NCBI GenBank assembly: GCA_010093515.1
Contig: MU001676.1
Location: forward strand, 665,686-729,685
Source of the DNA: Lineolata rhizophorae
Lineage: Eukaryota; Ascomycota; Dothideomycetes; Lineolatales; Lineolataceae
Direction: 5' to 3'
Length of the DNA: 64,000 bases
Part shown: one piece after another, positions 1 to 9,897 of the stretch
Layout: the number at the start of each line of letters is the position of its first letter
Numbering within the stretch: the stretch's first letter is position 1
Program-made: the position numbers and the translations under genes
The notes under the pieces: model-generated
The model's input: the letters and a program-made list of their open reading frames with translations, nothing else
Told to the model about the DNA's origin: nothing
The model's database searches: none

Positions 1-1760
1 GGAAGCTGACCGACCAGGGGGTCTGACCGACTAGGGGGTACTACACGTTACCAAATCTCCTAACTCGGTAGGTTCACCGGCCAGGAACAGATATGCTCTT
101 CGAATTGGTGTTCTGAATAGAACCATGGACCGATCTTGCCACGATCGGCGCTGAACTGGAGCACAAACGTCTGCGGCCCAGTTAAGAAAAGTGTAGAAAA
201 TTGTCTAAGGTCGACCGGGTTTGGATCTAACGGTATGAGGATCTAACCCCGATCACGCGTTGGTCACGCGCCGCCTCTGCCAATACTCAAATGCAACAGT
301 ATAGACTAAAGGGCGTAGCGTATAGATCTAAAGTAGGCCGCGAAGGTTATAAGATAGAACGCCGGACTTTAGTACGCTAGCTAGGGGCTCTTGCCCCTAG
401 CCATAGTCTTAAGAGTGCACCTTTAAGGTATATATAGGCTGCGAGTAGGAGAAACTAAAACAGGTTTTATTCCCCTGTAAGCATCAGGTTGCACGGGCGC
501 ATAAGATAACTAATAATAGGTGCCCTAAGAAACCCTAAAGGCAATAGGGCTAAGCTCCTTCTGAAAAGCTTAAATATACTGCTAAAACAATTTCTTTTTT
601 TCACAGTAGCAGTTCTAATACCGAGACCCTATACCCCAATAAAAATCCAAACCCCGACCTAATAGACCCTACCCTGAATTTACCCCGCTCCGCTCTATCA
701 TGGACCATGGACCATAGTAATGTCTATTGGGTCAAGGTTATAGTCTACAATAGAGTGGTATTTGGGACCCCAACCTCTATAATTTTGGTTTTTTGGGGGT
801 AGGTTTTCTATCTAAGTAGCTACTAGGTTCTTTTAGAAAACCCATCCTAAAACTGTTGCCCAAGAAATCCTACTATACGCGCCCATGTCGCTGTGGGTGG
901 AAACATGCTCTAGATCCTTCCTAGAGATGGCTAAGTATAAAGGCAATAACTGCTAAGGCCTTGGCAATCGTTGGTCGAAATAGTAGCGTACTAGGAGGGT
1001 AAGCCCCTTGTATGCATTATTACGATACGACTACCGACCGTAATGCTAGATTAGACTAGCCTCCTCCTCTACTAACGTTGCTAAGATACGTATCGGAAGC
1101 GAATAACTGAGCTAAGCCCTAGGGCTCTGTAGAGTTTTTACCTTACAATACCGATAAGATCCACGAGCACGAGCAGCTTCTCTGCTACTCGTATGCCCTA
1201 CTATGAGAGCCGACGGCTTCCTTTCGCTCTATCCTTTCTTCTCGCCGCGGGCGGTCGAAACCATAGAATACTGCGGCAGATTAAGTTCCTGCTATACAGC
1301 CTAGCCTAGTAGGCTATTTGCCCATAGGAAGAGTAGTACCTGGTACTCTAGCCTATAGGCCCTTATCGACATATACGTACGTGGTAGGGCAGCGGTACGG
1401 GATAGTATAGGGAAAGAGTATCTATAACTATAGCAGGGCGGGCAGTAGTAGGAAGTAGCTTATACTTGGTTGAGGTACCTAACATTCGCTACGAGTTGCG
1501 ATGGATGCCAAGGTTGACAAGCTTTCGCAACCGTTTTATTCCCTAGAGGGTTTTATTCTGTACCTATAGAAGTACTATATAGGCTCGAGCCTGCAAGGGA
1601 GTATGAGGAGATAATAATAGCTATAAACTACTACTATAAAAAATTGGGTTAGTAGTATATTTAGTACTAGTATAGCCATATTTAAGGGTTTTAGAAGGAG
1701 CTTAACCCTATTGCCGTTAGGGTATTGGGACACCTATCATATAATCTTAAAATTGCACCC
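1..1760. repeat. AT-rich, stop-dense repeat DNA, RIP-like
   Basis: This stretch is rich in TA dinucleotides and has stops in all frames, with no open frame of useful length. The texture is that expected of old transposon DNA after RIP (C-to-T changes). I could not assign a family. The part at about 615-870 is related to a second copy at about 5080-5260 (listed separately). Confidence 0.55.
615..870 (+). repeat. Dispersed repeat, copy 1 (pairs with 5080-5260)
   Basis: This copy and the one at about 5080-5260 share, in the same order and orientation, a run of short blocks: AATAAAAA, AAACCC-type runs, GACCCTACCCT/GGCCCTACCCT, GGTCTAC/AGTCTAC, a G/T-rich block, then CTTTTAGAAAACC/CCTTTAGGAAACC and CCCAAGAAA. 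The copies are strongly diverged. They flank about 4.2 kb. They could be dispersed copies of one element or the two ends of one element; the sequence does not decide which. Confidence 0.45.
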
Positions 1761-1807
1761 TATTATAGTGGCGCGAGAGATTTGCTAGAGCAGGGGATAT
1801 CTAATGA

Positions 1808-2943
1808 GTGGCAGGGGTTGTTAAAAGAGGCGATTGTGGGGCTTTTGGGGGCGTGACCGGGAAATGCAAAAATGGCTGCCGAGGAGAGGTATTGAGATTG
1901 CGGGTGTTCAATGCTGACTTTACAGTACCAGATTGGAAAAGGTCCCTCGAGCCAGTCGCATACGTTCCTTCGGTCCTTCAATGGACCCCCCAAAGCGACA
2001 GACTTCATTTTCTTAGCCCTCCGCCGAATACCTCGCAACCGCACCCAGAGCCGGGGGATAGAGGCAGGGGGTGGCCAACTAGCTGCATCATCCCCCGACC
2101 ATTCCAGCACGAAACCATTCTTCGACAAGCTAAACATGGGCCCGCCAGCAAGCACAAAGATCCGCGTCCACCACGTACGCGTCCCCGACTGGCAACAGCC
2201 CAAAGTTCTCAAACCGGACCTAACAATCGACCTCCTCGACACCCCCGAGGCCTAGGCCCAGGCCGGCCTGCATTCTGAAATAGGGAACATCCTTGACCAA
2301 GCACAAGTTCCCCCTCTCGTCCACAACCAATACCTCCGACGCTGACGCTGAAGATATCGAACGGCAGAGCGAGCTCATATCGGATCCGTTTTTGACAAGT
2401 CTGTTTGGACTAAGGCTTCCCTTTTTGGTTGTGGAGTTAAAAAGTGAGCTGGCCACGCTGACTAAGGCGGAGAACGAGGCAGCCGTAAAGTGGGGCTTGT
2501 GCTTTGAGGATCTCGGATGGCTTTGATGAACAATAGTGACGACGATAGGGATATCGGCCAGGAACAGACAACAGGAGGAGCTGAAACGCCAGTTCTGGAG
2601 ACTAGATCCGGGGCTGTGGCAGAATCTTCCTCCAGAGCTGCATCGAGAGACACGGCAGCGGCTTCACCAGGAGCTGTTCAAACCACCCTATCAGACACTC
2701 CGGGAGACACTGCTAAGGAGCCCTTCACCCTCCGCACCTACTCCCTCACAACCTCGGGCCCAACCAAATCTCTCTGGGCCCATATACCCCCCATCCACAA
2801 ACTTTCTAGCAACTGTTTATGGCAACTGTTTATCTCCCCAACCCATACATACACCCCTCGCCAACCAACCTTCCTCCAATCCCTACTCTTCTTTTCTACG
2901 GTGGATGAGACATGATCTAGGTTGGCGCATACTGGAATCATGA
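1808..2943 (+). pseudogene. Broken gene remnant, possibly nuclease-like
   Basis: Here base composition and codon texture become gene-like inside an otherwise AT-rich region. Protein-like pieces appear in different plus-strand frames. One around 2140-2255 has a KIRVHHVRVPDW segment. One at 2293-2526 contains PFLVVELKSE followed by AENEAAV. A third at 2536-2943 is Arg/Gln-rich and then Pro/Ser-rich. The PFLVVE(L/V)KSE...AENxAAV pattern resembles large, poorly described fungal families with a PD-(D/E)XK nuclease-like fold, in which the E-x-K is part of the catalytic core. No single frame spans the region and I see no clean exon chain, so it reads as a decayed gene. The family assignment rests on one motif and is weak. 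Confidence 0.35.
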
Positions 2944-3008
2944 GCCAGAGATCTGCATTGGAACTGACAAGAGCGTTGGCAAATATTCTAGTTTCGGGGC
3001 CCGGAGTT

Positions 3009-3028
3009 GGGGGGGGGGGGGGGGGGGG
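3009..3028 (+). repeat. 20-nt poly-G tract
   Basis: An uninterrupted run of 20 G lies at the right edge of the GC-normal island, close to where AT-rich transposon DNA begins. Such tracts are unstable and prone to sequencing length error. Confidence 0.9.
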
Positions 3029-3184
3029 TTAGACGTGGTTGTTGGAAAGACTGGTGGGGAAATTCGGTTGTGAGTGGGTAAGATTTGGTCGGGATTCAAG
3101 TGGATGCATTGGAGGTTGGTCTGGATCAGCCTAGTGTTAGCCTGGCTTATGTGCGTACAGTACTAAGACATTAGTTTCTTGATA

Positions 3185-3600
3185 CCCCACACATAACCTC
3201 CAAAATCCCATTAAGTTGAAAAACCTCTTGAGGAGTCAACCTCTATCCTTCTATACAGGCCCTTATAAACACCTTAAATTCGGCCTTAGATCTACCTATA
3301 GTAGGTATTTCAGGGCGGCTTTCTTGTACCTTCTTCTTTGGAAAGAACTATATATACTTAATCGGGTTTAAACCAGTTAAGTTTAGAGGCTAACCTATCG
3401 TATATACACTATGCTCTTTAAGCCAATTCTTAATATCTCCAGCTATATATATAGGGGCGTTATCTTGCTACTAAAGAAAACCCGGCTCGTGGCGATTAAG
3501 GAGGGTCCTGTCTAGAGCCTAATTATACGAATTGGCCGTATATCTACGTGGTAAATCCTTTTTAATGGTAATTAGGGGATACCGACTGTCGTACTGTAGC
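3185..3600 (-). mobile_element. Tc1/mariner-type DNA transposon, decayed transposase C-terminal half
   Basis: Minus-strand translation gives a recognisable Tc1/mariner (Fot/pogo-like) DDE block in one frame: LNRHEPGFL, then QDNAPIYIAGDIKNWLKEH, then a block ending GLNPIKYI (the family's SPDLNPIE-type motif), then PKKKVQE and FIRACIEG. QDNAP and LNPI are the regions around the second and third catalytic acidic residues. At least five in-frame stops fall where family members usually have Trp or Gln (before QDNAP, after YTIG, after KYI, after IEG), as expected from C-to-T change on either strand. The N-terminal half and the terminal inverted repeats were not found. This is a dead, RIP-altered copy. 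Confidence 0.75.
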
Positions 3601-3605
3601 AGGGT

Positions 3606-3935
3606 AGAACACTTCACCTAGGACCGACACCTAAAGAACAGACGAGGAGGGTCACGTCGTCACTGCTTCACGGCATCATGCGTTCGTCTATAGAGGAGCA
3701 CTACTGCTTACTAACTAACTTTTGGTAATGAGAGAGATGGGAGGAATACAAGAAAGGGGAAAAGAAAGCTTTTGTGATGTATATATGATTAGGAAAGGGC
3801 AACTTGACTTGTTGAATGAGTGAGTGTTGTTGGAGAAAAACCCAACCTACTTAAAAGGAAAAGAAAATCACGTGAAAGAAAGAGGAAGCAACTGCCGAAA
3901 GGGGGTATTAGGGTCGGCGCCGCCCTACTCTACTA
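3606..3935 (+). repeat. About 300-bp direct repeat, copy A
   Basis: Copy A matches copy B (4190-4476) in order and orientation. Shared blocks are GCACTTTACCT/ACACTTCACCT, AAAGAACA/AGAGAACA, CTAACTAACTTTT, a purine-rich stretch, TCACGTG, and a conserved end block AGGGT(C/G)GGCGCCGC. The spacer to copy B is only about 255 bp, so this is a diverged near-tandem duplication. A short minus-strand peptide just right of the copy (4025-4090) reads LDEYSIERRFRKDMVQVF. It is vaguely reminiscent of a transposase N-terminus but not enough to name a family. Confidence 0.55.
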
Positions 3936-4189
3936 CAGTACTATATAAAACTAAAGAATATCTAGCTAATATCCCCTTTAGACTTCTCTTTAATTATTTT
4001 ATAGTACTACTTCTAGGAGCATTCTAAAGACCTGAACCATGTCTTTTCTAAAGCGCCTTTCAATAGAGTATTCATCCAGGAAATAGATCTTATCCTAATA
4101 TATAAATCGCGCAATTTGGCGCGTAAATTATAGCTTTCTCTTTCGGTCTACGTTTATTAATTTCGGCCTCTTCTTCGTAATCTATTTTC

Positions 4190-4476
4190 GAGCACTTTAC
4201 CTGGAAATAGCACAAGAGAACAAAGGAAGGGTAGGGTAACGTCTTCGTGTCTTCAGGTTCGAGAAATGCAACTGCTATATGCTAACTAACTTTTTGAAGG
4301 TGGGGAAGAGCAAGAAAAGGAATAAAGAGGCTTTGTAGTGTATGGAGGCAAGATAACTTGAATGGAAAGTGAAGTGTGTGTTGTTAGAACTAACTTACAT
4401 AGAAAAAGGAAATAAAGTCACGTGCAATTACCAAAAAAAAAAAGGTGTTAGGGGTGGCGCCGCTCTGCTTCACTAA
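4190..4476 (+). repeat. About 300-bp direct repeat, copy B
   Basis: This is the second, diverged copy of the 3606-3935 repeat, with the same block order including the internal TCACGTG and the terminal GGCGCCGC block. It is followed by more AT-rich, stop-dense DNA to about 5300 in which I could not recognise an element. Confidence 0.55.
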
Positions 4477-5440
4477 AATATCTCTTTAGGATATAGTATA
4501 CTATCTCCCTACAGATAGAAACCCTAGATTCGTCCTTTAATATTACGTAGGCGATTTTTAACTATTTTCTTACTATCCAAATTATGTATCATTCTTCTCG
4601 AGACTTAAGGCTACCCTTAGTTTTAAAGCGTTAAATAGTATTGTAAACAGCCTACCGGGATATAGAGTAATCGTATACGATTTTAGATTTGGAAACGTGG
4701 GATATCTACGCGAGTAGTAATAGAAAGTTTATCGCGATTATAATTCCTCAAAATTTCTATGCTAGAAGCACATATTTTAGTTAAGGTATATAATTATAAA
4801 GTGTAACGGTAGATTATGCGTGTCGTGCGTATCCTTTAGCTGTCAACAAAACAATGTCTTGTATAGGGGTAGGAGGAGCTTTTTTTTTTTCTTAAAAAAA
4901 AACCCCCTCCGACGGGGTGGGATTTTGGAATTTTGTTATGGGTGTTCTAAAACCCTGATAGTGATAAGGTCAACCCCCTAGCTATACTACTACCAAATGC
5001 ACTACCAAAAAGTGGTAGCAATAATTCTGATGACTAGTCAAACCCTAATTGACCTTAATGCCAGGACCAGGGGACCTTAATAAAAACCTCACCCTAATGG
5101 AAACCCGAAACCCGACTAGATAGGCCCTACCCTAAAGGGAGGGTCGACCCTATGGTCTACGATGGGTTTTGGGGTGGGGTTTTTATCCAGGTAACCACTA
5201 AACTCCTTTAGGAAACCAAACCCAAGAAACCCTCAAATTTTCTGCGTTTTGTGGTCCCAAATTCCGCCCCATTGTGAACTATAATTGGACGGGCAATGAA
5301 GGTTTTCAGGTGCTCGAAGTTTTACCTACCCCGGCCTACTTCCTAAAAAGCCTTATAAGACCTAAGAAAAATATCAAAAATTTTTTATACGACCTGCTTA
5401 CTAAAACCAGTTCTTCGAGGGCCTGTAAAGTAGACCTACA
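4477..5440. repeat. AT-rich repeat DNA; holds dispersed repeat copy 2 (5080-5260)
   Basis: This AT-rich DNA has no useful open frame. It includes a T-run then A-run near 4880-4905 and the second copy (about 5080-5260) of the repeat also found at 615-870. The region ends close to the 3' end of the phospholipase C gene, so the boundary between repeat DNA and ordinary gene DNA is near 5440. Confidence 0.5.
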
Positions 5441-5643
5441 CGCCTAATGCTGAATTGGGACCTTAAAGAGCACCCCCTTCCGCAGGGAGGGAGGAGGGGG
5501 TTGTTTTAGTCTGCTTTTGCCCAACCATTGCTCACATTCCCCGCCCAACGAAAAGCCCTGGGTCTCAAACGATATTCTATTGGTCATGTATTCAGGGACC
5601 GACGGTAAACGGTGAGCTACGGCACCACAAAAGCTCACGCCAT

Positions 5644-7389
5644 CTACGCATTCTCGATATCGAACTTTAAAAGCAGCAAGCATTTTGTCTCGCGACCCTT
5701 CAGGTCTAGCATACGAACGAAACTCCACCCAGTGACCAGGTATAGGACTCTCATCGCCGCTACCGCCAATATCGTATTCCTGGAGAAACTGTCGTCGTTC
5801 TTGATCAGTACCCGCAAGAAAGCAAGTTCATTTCCATCGTACTCCCACTCAAGCGTCTCATTCCAGACCGGGTCTATTGCTGGCGGATTCTCGCCCTTGT
5901 GAAGGAAGCCAAGCTTGTGGCGCCTGTACGGCACGGTCTTACGTTTGGGAGGCTGGTTCTCCAAGTCACCTGGGTGGACGATTGTGCAGGTAACGTACGG
6001 TTTGATGTCGTCGAGTTCGATGTCTTTGGGGACCGGTATGTCCGTGGCCCCAGCAACGTGGAGGCGAAGCCTCTTCTTAACCGTATCAAATACCCCATCG
6101 CCGCCGGCGCGAAGTGGGGTAGGCTTCAATACGTAACCATCCGAGCCACTGAACAAGGCGTCATTGATCTGCATGCCGGAACCAAATGTCTGCCAGTTCA
6201 AGGCACATATCTGGGCTCCAATTCCCCAGAAAGGGACAGGGTTTAGGTTCTTGGACGATACCCGTGTTCCCTTGGGGTAAACGCGCATGAGGTGTTGAGC
6301 GTTGTGCCTAGCAATCTTGACGCTCTCGGCAGGCAGATGAGCGGCCAATCCAGATTCTGAGACGTTGATGAGATGGTGATGGGGACCGTTCTCAAGCTCA
6401 CCAGGGTCAAACCAAGTGTTGTCAGCCGGCTTCACTGACTGAGCGTAGACTCCAAGCTCCGCCAACTCGGGGATGATGACCGTAGCAGGGGCTGATTTTT
6501 TCTTCTCCTTGTAATTAAGACGAGCTTCGTTTTCCTCAACGTCGCTGCTATTACTGGAACTCGAACTCGAACTCGAGTCATCTGGCTCGTTGGGAAGATG
6601 GTACTCGACGACGACGACGATTTTTGACCCAAGTTCGCCTAGGGTCACATGTTCGCCATCGGGCTGCTTTTCTTTGCCCTTCTGCCTAACCGGTTCGCTC
6701 AGCAAGCGATCGCCCCAGACTTCTTTCATGATCTCGACAAGTCTCTTCTGGCCGTGCGGGCTACAGTGGTTCTCAAGTGACAAAAGGACTGGGGCTGCTT
6801 TGTAGCCTTTATTGTTGGGGCCTTCTGCAGCCTCCTCGTCGACGACGTCCCTGATGGTCATGCAAACCGAGCGGAAGGGGATGTTAGAGACTAGTGTGTA
6901 ACCGTGCGTGACCTTGGGCTCGTCATGGTTGTCCTCGTTATCCCAGGCATCGATCTCGACGCAACGTGAGCCAGTATGGAGGGCTGTGCGATATGCTGTT
7001 GCGGACGAGACTCCATAGAGTTGGTGGGCCATTAAATAGGTATTGTGACTCGAGCTGATGAAATACTCCGGTAGTGGATGTGATCTATCTGTGACGTATG
7101 AGGGGACACTGATGTGTTTTTTGTTGATGAGCGCCCGTATTGCCTGACCTGGCTCATCCGACCCCAAGCCGGCGTCCTCTTCAGACACGACCCCTTCATG
7201 GACGAGGAACGACTTTAGAGCATGGCTGACTCTTAGCTGATGCTGTTTTAGGTCTGTGAGATTTCCACTATGGCCGCCCCCGGCAACAGTGCTCGTGTCA
7301 ATCTCCTCTCCTCGGTCATCATCATCTGTAGCTGCTCTTGAAAAGGGATTCAGCCTGGCCAGGCTAGACGCAATTCCGGATTCAGACAT
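5644..7389 (-). CDS. Phosphoinositide-specific phospholipase C (delta-like)
   Basis: The product cleaves phosphatidylinositol 4,5-bisphosphate to diacylglycerol and inositol trisphosphate at membranes and is Ca2+-dependent. It is a single intronless exon of 581 aa. Domain X (about 103-270) has the expected catalytic set: His115 in SSHNTYL, Glu145 and Asp147 in VEIDAWD, His162 in THGYTL, and Glu206 in LSLENHC. A Ser run (272-279) and acidic/Lys linker lead to domain Y (about 308-427), ending GYVLKP. A C2 domain (about 437-575) follows. The first 100 residues hold no clear PH domain or canonical EF-hand loop, only an EF-like helical remnant, so this is a compact fungal delta-type PLC. The start at 7389 is the first ATG of a frame that stays open. 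The stop lies close to the repeat region on its left, yet the gene shows no sign of decay. Confidence 0.95.
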   Translation of the reverse strand: MSESGIASSLARLNPFSRAATDDDDRGEEIDTSTVAGGGHSGNLTDLKQHQLRVSHALKSFLVHEGVVSEEDAGLGSDEPGQAIRALINKKHISVPSYVTDRSHPLPEYFISSSHNTYLMAHQLYGVSSATAYRTALHTGSRCVEIDAWDNEDNHDEPKVTHGYTLVSNIPFRSVCMTIRDVVDEEAAEGPNNKGYKAAPVLLSLENHCSPHGQKRLVEIMKEVWGDRLLSEPVRQKGKEKQPDGEHVTLGELGSKIVVVVEYHLPNEPDDSSSSSSSSNSSDVEENEARLNYKEKKKSAPATVIIPELAELGVYAQSVKPADNTWFDPGELENGPHHHLINVSESGLAAHLPAESVKIARHNAQHLMRVYPKGTRVSSKNLNPVPFWGIGAQICALNWQTFGSGMQINDALFSGSDGYVLKPTPLRAGGDGVFDTVKKRLRLHVAGATDIPVPKDIELDDIKPYVTCTIVHPGDLENQPPKRKTVPYRRHKLGFLHKGENPPAIDPVWNETLEWEYDGNELAFLRVLIKNDDSFSRNTILAVAAMRVLYLVTGWSFVRMLDLKGRETKCLLLLKFDIENA

Positions 7390-7933
7390 GGCGAATATCT
7401 TGGAGAAGGCTGGAGCGAGAAGGTGACGTTTGTAGGTAAGGGGATTAGGGATGTAGGCTTGGCTAGACTTAGAAATGAACGGTAGGCGTCTGGGTAGGAT
7501 ATGCCATTACATGGCTCGGAATGGTAGTTGGGCACTGACGCAGACATGAATCGATGACGATAAGGCGAGGGAGGGATGGCGAAGTCTCTTTATAGCCAAT
7601 CAGAAAGCTTCTCATAGCGTCGCCTTTGCGGGGTCCAGATATTGTCGTCACGTGCAGCTAAATACAACCAGCTAAACACGACCATCCTACCAGCAGACTC
7701 TTTAAGACTATTTTGAAGATGATACCCATATGACTAGACTCCGGAACTCCAGAATCCGAGTTTAGTAGATGAGAATGCCGCGAACTTGTCTTCACGCTGA
7801 ATACCGTAAAGCTTCTGGCATGCTAAATGAAAAGCTGAAGTGATGCACATTGGATGCCGCCTATTGAACACCTCTACACGAACAGCAGGGATTTATTAAT
7901 GTACATCTCATGATTTCCTGCACATCCGGCATC
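7390..7933. other. Intergenic, promoter side of the phospholipase C gene
   Basis: This is the space between two minus-strand genes. It contains a TCACGTG E-box near 7650 and no ORF I can support. Confidence 0.5.
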
Positions 7934-9246
7934 TTAGTTGCTCGGCCGGTATGTGGTGATCTTGCCGAATGTGTCTGATTTGCCCCAGATGCCACCCCTG
8001 AGGCATGACAGCTGGACAATTTGAGAGTGGTCCACAAAGACATTGACGTCCACACCAAATTCGCGAATGTACCTGAAAACCTATTAGCGCGGTGGAATCG
8101 ACGAGTCAACAGTTGGACTGCCCTACCAGTTGAAGACACTTGGGTCCGCGGCCTCAAACATGACCTTTTCTTGCGGGACCTCTTTCAAGATGGCCTGAAT
8201 GACATCGGTACGCCAACTCTTAACGTTCTCGGTGATGCCCTCACTCTCAATCATCATGCGCTCTACACCGGCGTTGACAAACTGCTTGGCGACATTGATG
8301 ACTTTGGACGGGTCCGAGGTACCAATCGATTCGAGGTCGGACGCCTCCGTATCGCCGCCAGCGCCAAACTGAATGCCAAGCTCAGGCTTGGCCTTGAGGC
8401 CCATGGAATGAACCTTGTCAACTAACCGAAGCCAGTCAGAGGGCGGAAGAGAGAGGAAACCGGTGCTGATCTCGATGACGTCGAAACTGTAAGGGGCGGC
8501 CATAAGCATGGTGTTCGTGGCCTCCGGCTGACTTTCGGAGCAACTCACCCAACGTCCTTGCACTTTTTTAGATAACGGTCGACGGCGGCCTCGACGTCGG
8601 ATTGGGTGAGAACGTGCTCCATCCAACCGCCCTATCAACGAACCACCCGTCAGCTCTGCAACCATACAAGGAGAACCCCCGGCAGCGGAAGCCTTACGGT
8701 AGAGACGTATACACCGTACGAATGTGCCAGGTCGATGAGTTCACGTAGCTTGTCCTCGGGGAAGAGAGAGAAGGAACCTTCCTTGAAGTGAGCATTCTCT
8801 CGGCCGTACGAAGTACTCGGGAAACACGTTGTAGTCACCTACCTCCTGCAAATTTTAGCCCGTCGACGTGGTAACCCATCCTTCGAAGGACGGTTAGCTT
8901 CGTGGATAGCGGCATTGGGTGTTTGAAAGACGGTGCTCGCGAATCTGGGCCGGCCCACTCACGTCTCTAAGATGTCCTGTAGATATCTCTTCCCCATAAC
9001 TGTGTAGTAAGGCCCGCGGATTTCCGTCACGCCGGTGGACCTGGGCTTAGGCGCGCGGGGATTGTGACGGATGAAGCCAAACCCGTCGTTCTTGTCCTCG
9101 AGCAGGATCTGCGGGTTCTTCTGCGCTGCCGGGGCCGCGGTGGAAGCGAAGGCACGCCGGGCCAGACTCGATGGGCCTGCGGTGGACGCGCCGGTCAGGA
9201 CCCTGGCGGCCGAGGCGCCTCGCGCAAGAGATCGAACGGAAGCCAT
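7934..9246 (-). CDS. ComA/HSA32-like phosphosulfolactate synthase homologue
   Basis: This is a member of the ComA (phosphosulfolactate synthase) TIM-barrel family. Archaeal and bacterial ComA adds sulfite to phosphoenolpyruvate in coenzyme M synthesis; plant HSA32 belongs to the same family and acts in heat tolerance. The fungal role is not established. I read six exons: 8963-9246, 8843-8880, 8698-8777, 8549-8631, 8127-8486 and 7934-8072, giving 327 aa with GT-AG junctions throughout. Family blocks are GYHVDGLKFAGGSFSL, LAHSYGVYVSTGGWMEHV, FDVIEISTGFLSLP, GLKAKPELGIQFG, MIESEGI and the C-terminal DHSQIVQLSCLRGGIWG. The first 40 or so residues are rich in Arg, Ala and Ser and end in an ARRAFAST-like stretch typical of a mitochondrial presequence. 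Mitochondrial location is inferred from that alone. Exon 2 is only 38 nt. Confidence 0.9.
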
Positions 9247-9897
9247 GGTCTGTCTCTCGGGATCGATTCGCGTGGGGTGAGCGGTGTGGACGGTTGTGCG
9301 GACGCCCGCCAGAGGCAACGAGTCGAGGCAGCGTATTTACATCACGGCGGGCGCGGCAGCAGATGGCACTTGAGCGGGCCTTGACGTCACGCTGACGGAA
9401 CATACACGAGGGCAGACGGAACGTCTGGCACCTCCGCTGCCAAAGACAGGTCCGTCTGCCCGATCGATCACTCGCTCGCGCTCAATTGCGACCTCCCCGG
9501 CCGACTCGGAACCTCGTGCGGCTTGCGACGACGCAGTCGCAGCCCTACTGCGGTGGCTGTCCACAGCTCCCCCGCACCGCCCGCACACGGGTGACGGCGG
9601 AGCTCCCGCAGCCTGACGCCCGCCGCGCCTCGCCTACGCCCGGATCAGCTAGCGCAACGCCCCGCGGCCCCCCACTTTGGGGTCTGTATGGCACTTCCTC
9701 TTATGTCCTAGGTACACTTCTCGACCTTTGCGTGCATTCGATCTGCTCCGGCTAATGATATTTCTTCTTGGAAGAGAAAAGAAAAACATACTACGTAGAG
9801 AAATTCTAGCACTTTGAAAGTATGTACATGTGAACCAGCCCATAAAAGTCACCGTGATCCCCGTTCAGACCACCGCCAGGCACTACTAGCTAGCTGA
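9247..9897. other. Intergenic between ADH 3' end and ComA-like gene
   Basis: GC-rich sequence upstream of the ComA-like gene, then AT-richer sequence near the ADH 3' end. The overlapping open frames here are GC artefacts; I see no gene. Confidence 0.5.
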
